From positions 1 to 46,807 of the forward strand of contig JAPLNM010000116.1 of assembly GCA_026692845.1 (NCBI GenBank): DNA of 46,807 nucleotides. Reading direction: 5' to 3'. A program made the translations under genes and the position numbers. Of this stretch, positions 42,355 to 46,807 are shown in pieces. Positions within the stretch are counted from its first letter, which is position 1. Each line of letters begins with the position of its first letter. The stretch comes from Planctomycetota bacterium. Lineage in GTDB: Bacteria; Planctomycetota; Planctomycetia; Pirellulales; Pirellulaceae. A model generated the notes under the pieces. That model was given only the letters and a program-made list of their open reading frames with translations. It searched no databases and was not told where the DNA came from.

Positions 42355-45300
42355 ATGCTCGATTCGATCATCCGATTGTCGTTGCGCTACCGATCGCTGG
42401 TGCTCCTGTGCTGTCTGGTGGTGCTCGTCTATGGATCGTATTTGACAACTACGATGTCTATCGACGTTTTTCCAGACTTAGATCGGCCGCGAGTCGTTAT
42501 TATCACCGAAGCTCAGGGCCTTGCCACAGAGGAGGTCGAAACACTGGTGACGCAGCCGATCGAGATCGCATTGATGGGGGCCAATGGCGTCCAAGCAGTC
42601 CGCAGCCAAACAACCGCCGGCCTGAATGTTTTGTATGTCGAATTCGGTTGGTCAACCGATATACGCGCCGCGCGTCAAACGGTCAGCGAACGCTTGATAA
42701 CGCTCGAGGGGATCCTGCCTCAGGGTGTCGTACCTCAAATGACTCCGCCTTCGTCCATTATGGGGCAGATCGTTGTCGCTGGTATCTATCGACAGGCTGG
42801 TCCGACCGGAGGAAGGCTCGCTGCCATCGGACAAACCAAGTGGATGGCCGAGTTGCTCATAGGCGATGGCGAGCCATCGATGAAGCTGTGGCGCGTCGTT
42901 GATCGCCGTAAACCTAAATCTTGGGAAATGGTCCCCTTCGAATTTGTGGAACCCCTTGTCCATCTAGGTGACGACCCGCGTCGGCGTTATCACGCCACGG
43001 TCAAGGTCGCCTCGGGTATTCACGAGATTCAATTTGAAACAGAAGCCAAGCAATTGCTTGAGCTACGGACCATTGCCGACTGGGTGATTCGTCCACGACT
43101 GTTAAAAGTCAACGGGGTCGCCGAGGTATTTATGCAAGGCGGTGATCGCAAGCAGTACCAAGTACTACTCGATCCAACGGCTCTGCTTGAGTACGACGTG
43201 ACGGTACAGGACGTTGAGCGAGCACTTAGCGAAAGCAATATCAACGCCAGCGGTGGCTTTGCCATCAAAGGTGAGTCCGAGCGACCGATCCGCATTCTCG
43301 GGAGGCTCGGAACGGGTGGTCGCAGTGTGATCGACGAGTTACTCAAGGTCCCAGTGGCCAAGTCTTCGAAACGAAGCATCCTGCTTGAACAAGTTGCGTC
43401 GGTAATCGAAGGCCCCGAACTCAAGCGCGGAGATGGTAGCGTCAACGGTAGAAGCGGAATTGTCTTTACTGTGGTCAAGCAGCCCCATATCGACACCCGT
43501 AAGTTGACCGATAATGCGGCCACCGCTTTCTCAGAAGTAGAAGCCTCATTGCCAGCGGACATCGTCATCAATTCGGAACTTTTCCGACTGAAGAACTTCA
43601 TCGATCGCGGAGTATTCAATGTCGCTGAGGCGTTGGCCATAGGTGCAACGCTGGTGGTCATCGTCCTGTTCCTGTTCTTGCTCAATTTCCGAACCACCTT
43701 CATCACGCTCACCGCGATTCCCATGGCGTTGGTGATGACTACGCTGGTCTTTCGCTTTATCGGATGGATCAGCGGCAGCGAGTTGTCGATCAATGTCATG
43801 ACGCTTGGCGGAATCGCAGTCGCGATGGGCGAGCTGGTCGATGATGCGATTGTCGATGTCGAAAACATCTTTCGCCGATTAAAAGAGAACCATCAACGCG
43901 AGCAACCACTCCCTGCCCTCGAAGTCGTTTACCTAGCGAGCAAAGAAATTCGCAGTTCGATCTTCTTTGGTACCGTGGTGGTCATCCTTGTCTTCCTGCC
44001 GCTGTTTGCTTTGTCGGGTGTTGAAGGGCGGCTGTTTACGCCACTGGGCTTTGCCTACATCGTCTCTATTCTTTCATCGTTTGTGGTTTCACTGACGGTT
44101 ACACCCGTATTGTCGTACTACTTGTTGCCGACTTCGAAAGCGACTCATGGAGAACATGATGGATTGGTGCTGCGGGCACTCAAGTGGCTCGTGCGTCCGT
44201 TGATTCAATTCAGCATGAGGTTTCCTTCTGTCTTGGTCATCGCGACTTGGTTGATTGTGGCTGTAGCAGCTTGGCAAGTCGCTCAGCTTGGTCGCAACTT
44301 CCTGCCGGCTTTCGACGAAGGTAGCGTTCAGGTGAACGTAACGCTTCCCCCTGGTTCATCGCTGCAAGCCTCGAATCAAGTTTCTGCGAGTATCGATGGC
44401 GTTTTCCAGTCGATGCAAAAAAGCGTAGCGAATCCTGACGGGGCGATACTGAACTTCGTGCGTCGCACGGGACGAGCGCAGATGGACGAACATGCTTCGC
44501 CGGTCAACCTCGGTGAGTACATTCTCAGCATGAATCCAGACGCTGCGCACAATCGCGAAAAGATGATTGCAGATTTGCGAGGGCGGATTGGCAAGGAAGT
44601 CCCCGGAGTCGATATCGAAGTCGAACAGCCCCTAGCGCACTTGATCAGCCATATGGTGTCCGGGGTTTACGCACAAATTGCGATCAAGATCCATGGCGAC
44701 GACCTAGACACGTTGCTAACGCTCGCGGAGAAAGTCAAGTCGTCCATCTCGGACGTCGCTGGCCTGACTCCGCCTATCGTCGAACCCATTCAAATGACGC
44801 CTGAATTGCACATTCAGCTACGCGGCGATGACTTGGCGATGCACGGCCTGACAAGACAGTATGTCGCTTCCGTGCTTCAAACAGCGCTTCAGGGCCAAGT
44901 GGTTTCTGAAGTCCTCGAAGGCCAGCGCAGGTTCGATTTACTGGTCAGACTTGAGGAAGCACACCGCACCGACTACGCGAACTTAGGGCGATTACGCATT
45001 GATCTACCGCACCAAGAAGGTCAGTCGGAACGCGGTCAGATCGAACTGCGGGATGTCGCGACGATCTACGAAGGAGTTGGTCCTAACTCGGTAAATCGTG
45101 AGAACGCCCGCCGCCGCATCGTCATACGCTGCAACACGGAAGGACGCGACTTGGCCAGCGCCGTTGCCGAGATCCAACAACGCGTCAATGCGCAAGCTAC
45201 CATGCCCGTCGGCTACTACGTCGAGTATGGCGGGCAGTTCGAAAGCCAGCAGAACGCAACTCGATTGATCATGATTTTAGCGGGACTCTCCGTAGTTGCC

Positions 45301-45798
45301 ATGTTCGGTGTCTTGATGATCCTGTTCCCATCGGTTCGGATCGTTATGCAAATACTCAATGCGTTGCCAACGGCCTTCATCGGCGGCGTTTTTGCATTGG
45401 TGATCACCCAACAGACGCTGACCGTGGCAAGTCTGGTGGGCTTTATATCGCTCGGCGGTATCGCCGTTCGCAATGGTATTTTGCTGGTCACCCACTACTT
45501 TCACCTTATGAAAGAAGAAGGGGAAGTTTTCTCGCAGGCAATGATCTTGCGGGGCAGCCTTGAGAGACTCGCACCGGTGTTGATGACGGCGCTGACTGCC
45601 GGCATCGGTTTGATTCCGCTGGTCATTGGTGGACAGGAACCTGGGCGAGAAATTCTCTACCCGGTTGCAACGGTCATTCTTGGCGGGCTAATGACTTCGA
45701 CGTTTTGTGAATTCTTGATTCACCCCGGTTTGTTTTGGAAATTCAGCGGTCAGGACGCCAAGCGATTGGTGGACGCTGATAAGTCACCTTCAATTTGA
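42355..45798 (+). CDS. Heavy-metal RND efflux permease (CusA/CzcA type) with extra periplasmic insert
   Basis: An inner-membrane metal/proton antiporter of 1147 residues, longer than the 1030-1080 usual for the family. It has the N-terminal helix, 'DVFPDLDRPRVVIITEAQGLATEEVE', two sets of six helices and two periplasmic loops. The fourth-helix motif is 'GGIAVAMGELVDDAIVDVENIFRRL'. It keeps the VD and VEN residues but lacks the first Asp of the DFG type seen in zinc/cobalt CzcA pumps, so it is nearer the copper/silver CusA type. Residues about 145-233 are an insert between 'SSIMGQIVVAG' and 'LELRTIADWVIRPRLL', which are adjacent in relatives. Start ATG 42355; its stop overlaps a possible upstream TTG of the next gene. 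Confidence 0.95.
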   Translation: MLDSIIRLSLRYRSLVLLCCLVVLVYGSYLTTTMSIDVFPDLDRPRVVIITEAQGLATEEVETLVTQPIEIALMGANGVQAVRSQTTAGLNVLYVEFGWSTDIRAARQTVSERLITLEGILPQGVVPQMTPPSSIMGQIVVAGIYRQAGPTGGRLAAIGQTKWMAELLIGDGEPSMKLWRVVDRRKPKSWEMVPFEFVEPLVHLGDDPRRRYHATVKVASGIHEIQFETEAKQLLELRTIADWVIRPRLLKVNGVAEVFMQGGDRKQYQVLLDPTALLEYDVTVQDVERALSESNINASGGFAIKGESERPIRILGRLGTGGRSVIDELLKVPVAKSSKRSILLEQVASVIEGPELKRGDGSVNGRSGIVFTVVKQPHIDTRKLTDNAATAFSEVEASLPADIVINSELFRLKNFIDRGVFNVAEALAIGATLVVIVLFLFLLNFRTTFITLTAIPMALVMTTLVFRFIGWISGSELSINVMTLGGIAVAMGELVDDAIVDVENIFRRLKENHQREQPLPALEVVYLASKEIRSSIFFGTVVVILVFLPLFALSGVEGRLFTPLGFAYIVSILSSFVVSLTVTPVLSYYLLPTSKATHGEHDGLVLRALKWLVRPLIQFSMRFPSVLVIATWLIVAVAAWQVAQLGRNFLPAFDEGSVQVNVTLPPGSSLQASNQVSASIDGVFQSMQKSVANPDGAILNFVRRTGRAQMDEHASPVNLGEYILSMNPDAAHNREKMIADLRGRIGKEVPGVDIEVEQPLAHLISHMVSGVYAQIAIKIHGDDLDTLLTLAEKVKSSISDVAGLTPPIVEPIQMTPELHIQLRGDDLAMHGLTRQYVASVLQTALQGQVVSEVLEGQRRFDLLVRLEEAHRTDYANLGRLRIDLPHQEGQSERGQIELRDVATIYEGVGPNSVNRENARRRIVIRCNTEGRDLASAVAEIQQRVNAQATMPVGYYVEYGGQFESQQNATRLIMILAGLSVVAMFGVLMILFPSVRIVMQILNALPTAFIGGVFALVITQQTLTVASLVGFISLGGIAVRNGILLVTHYFHLMKEEGEVFSQAMILRGSLERLAPVLMTALTAGIGLIPLVIGGQEPGREILYPVATVILGGLMTSTFCEFLIHPGLFWKFSGQDAKRLVDADKSPSI

Positions 45799-45806
45799 GG
45801 ATGTTT

Positions 45807-46313
45807 ATGATGAAGCGTTTTGGAATTGCATTGGCATGGGTAGCGATCATCGGTTTCGTGGGTTGCAGCAAACCATCCGAACCAACAGCCACAATATCGA
45901 CCAAGGCCGCCGACGACCACGGGCATGACCATGGTTCCGAGGGTCATGAGCACGGCGTTGGTCCACACCAAGGCACTGTTGCCGACTGGGGAGGAGGTAA
46001 GTATCACGTCGAGTTCACAGTAGACCACGATAAGCAACAAGCGACCGTCTATGTTTTTGGCAGCGATGAGAAGACTCCTGTACCGATCGATACAGAATCT
46101 ATCGAATTGAGTATCGGTTCACCCGAGATGCAGGTTGTACTCAAAGCATCACCGCAAGAAAGCGATCCTTCAGGAAAGGCCTCGCGATTTATTGGAACGC
46201 ATGAGAAACTCGGTGTGGTCCAAGAGTACGCCGGTACGATCACCGGAGTCATCGAGGGAACGCCCTTTTCAGGCGACTTCAAGGAAGAAGTCCACGGCGA
46301 GCATGCACACTAG
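45807..46313 (+). CDS. Histidine-rich lipoprotein of the metal-efflux operon
   Basis: A 168-residue lipoprotein. I start it at ATG 45807 (MMKRFGIALAWVAIIGFVGCS), where GAGG lies six bases upstream; ATG 45801 and 45810 are also possible. Cys20 is the lipid-attachment site. A His-rich run (His-Gly-His, His-Glu-His) follows at about 38-55, then a beta-rich domain ('KYHVEFTVDHDKQQATVYVFG'). The C-terminus again has His residues (EVHGEHAH). It begins a few bases after the permease stop, so it belongs to the operon and probably binds metal in the periplasm. No outer-membrane channel (TolC/CzcC) gene or metal-sensing regulator is seen before the window ends. Confidence 0.85.
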   Translation: MMKRFGIALAWVAIIGFVGCSKPSEPTATISTKAADDHGHDHGSEGHEHGVGPHQGTVADWGGGKYHVEFTVDHDKQQATVYVFGSDEKTPVPIDTESIELSIGSPEMQVVLKASPQESDPSGKASRFIGTHEKLGVVQEYAGTITGVIEGTPFSGDFKEEVHGEHAH

Positions 46314-46742
46314 GATTTCGCACGCGATTTAAGCCTCAAGCCTCAAGCTAGTATCTGGTCGATCACAGTACCGTGAGGCCGCCAATACAGCGATGGGTTG
46401 GAAGAACTCGAACCTACGGACCGAGTTGACGCGGTTCTTTCGACGCGCCGGCGTTTCCAGTTGGCCACGATTGTTCCATTCTGTAAAGCTTCAAAGAGGG
46501 GCGGCCAGCAGACAAAGGGAACTCCCGTGGGATAGGCTTCCAGCCAATAGTGTTCGGCACTGTTTTTGCCTTGTCGTCGGACGCGAGATTGGCTGCATGT
46601 TTGCCGGCTGATTTTGCATCAAGAATTTGGCATGTAGCCAAGCCGGTGATGCTCGATGTGCTAGTACACTACGAAAACGGCTCGCAGTGATTGCTGGAGG
46701 CACGCACAATGCCCTAATTCGTTACCTCGGCACGCAGTATCC
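46314..46742. other. Gene-free stretch after the metal-efflux operon
   Basis: No reading frame in these 430 bp looks like a protein. A 7-bp tandem repeat, AAGCCTC, lies at 46331-46344. I see no tRNA or clear terminator. Confidence 0.5.
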
Positions 46743-46807
46743 CTATGCTACCTTGTCGGGGAGCTTTTTGATGTGCTCCTCAAGCTCTTCTCGTGTGGCC
46801 CAGCCTA
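46743..46807 (-). CDS. C-terminal end of an unknown protein (runs off right edge)
   Basis: On the minus strand a frame open at the window edge reads GWATREELEEHIKKLPDKVA and stops at TAG 46745-46743. The charged, amphipathic helix is the kind of ending real proteins have. Only 20-21 residues are visible, so neither the family nor reality is certain. Confidence 0.4.
   Translation of the reverse strand, partial: GWATREELEEHIKKLPDKVA

Noticed and set aside
43029-43868. 279-codon minus-strand frame opposite the metal permease
   Set aside because: Ser/Thr-rich antisense translation without motifs, inside a long gene with clear RND signatures.

Overview
The window reads as a chromosomal segment from a planctomycete, most likely a member of the Pirellulaceae (Pirellula/Rhodopirellula-like). 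This rests on family content: a secreted protein joining planctomycete cytochrome, DUF1549 and DUF1553 domains, a DUF1501 protein, a propeller protein with the planctomycete C-terminal heme-binding domain, DUF1080 proteins, and TPR-glycosyltransferase fusions. No rRNA, tRNA, CRISPR array, integrase or transposase gene was recognised. All calls come from reading the sequence without database searches.

Region 1 (1-3.7 kb) is sparse and repeat-rich. It holds the N-terminus of an RtcB-type RNA ligase running off the left edge, and a nitrilase-family amidohydrolase lying between two ~86-bp direct repeats. It also holds REP-like palindromes, a small gene with an in-frame TGA, an acidic hypothetical protein, and a perfect 28-bp-stem hairpin. 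Region 2 (3.7-7.8 kb) holds a DsbD-type disulfide reductase (minus strand) and a perosamine-synthase-like aminotransferase (plus strand). Region 3 (7.8-17.4 kb) is a plus-strand unit behind a very good sigma-70-type promoter: a 1719-residue multiheme/WD40/DUF1549/DUF1553 protein, a Tat-exported DUF1501 protein, and a beta-propeller protein with a C-terminal heme domain. This trio is probably a secreted redox or degradation module.

Region 4 (17.4-31 kb) is on the minus strand. It has a hypothetical protein, a five-copy 85-109 bp repeat array ending at the stop codon of a glycerate kinase, then (in transcription order) mutL, a redoxin/cytochrome/copper-monooxygenase/EF-hand fusion, an RND/MMPL exporter, a TPR-glycosyltransferase, a tRNA-dihydrouridine synthase, a small beta-rich protein and a two-domain DUF1080 protein. 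The last six abut or overlap and are probably translationally coupled. Region 5 (31-40 kb, plus strand) holds a secreted esterase, a cytochrome/DUF2231 membrane protein, a RbsD/FucU mutarotase, a PQQ-like propeller, then hpt, two glycosyltransferases and a degenerate LarA-like protein joined by 4-bp overlaps, then a hexose-6-phosphate mutarotase-like protein. Region 6 (40.3-46.3 kb) is a heavy-metal efflux operon: His-rich secreted protein, RND adaptor lipoprotein, CusA/CzcA-type permease with an ~88-residue extra insert, and a His-rich lipoprotein. No outer-membrane factor is present in the window.

The most unusual signal is not a gene. Short tandem duplications (7, 12, 15, 17 or 20 bp) recur across the window and fall on or beside stop codons of many genes. 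Others lie in signal peptides and linkers. At 24.1 kb one such repeat is translated in two frames, as the tail of one protein and the head of the next.
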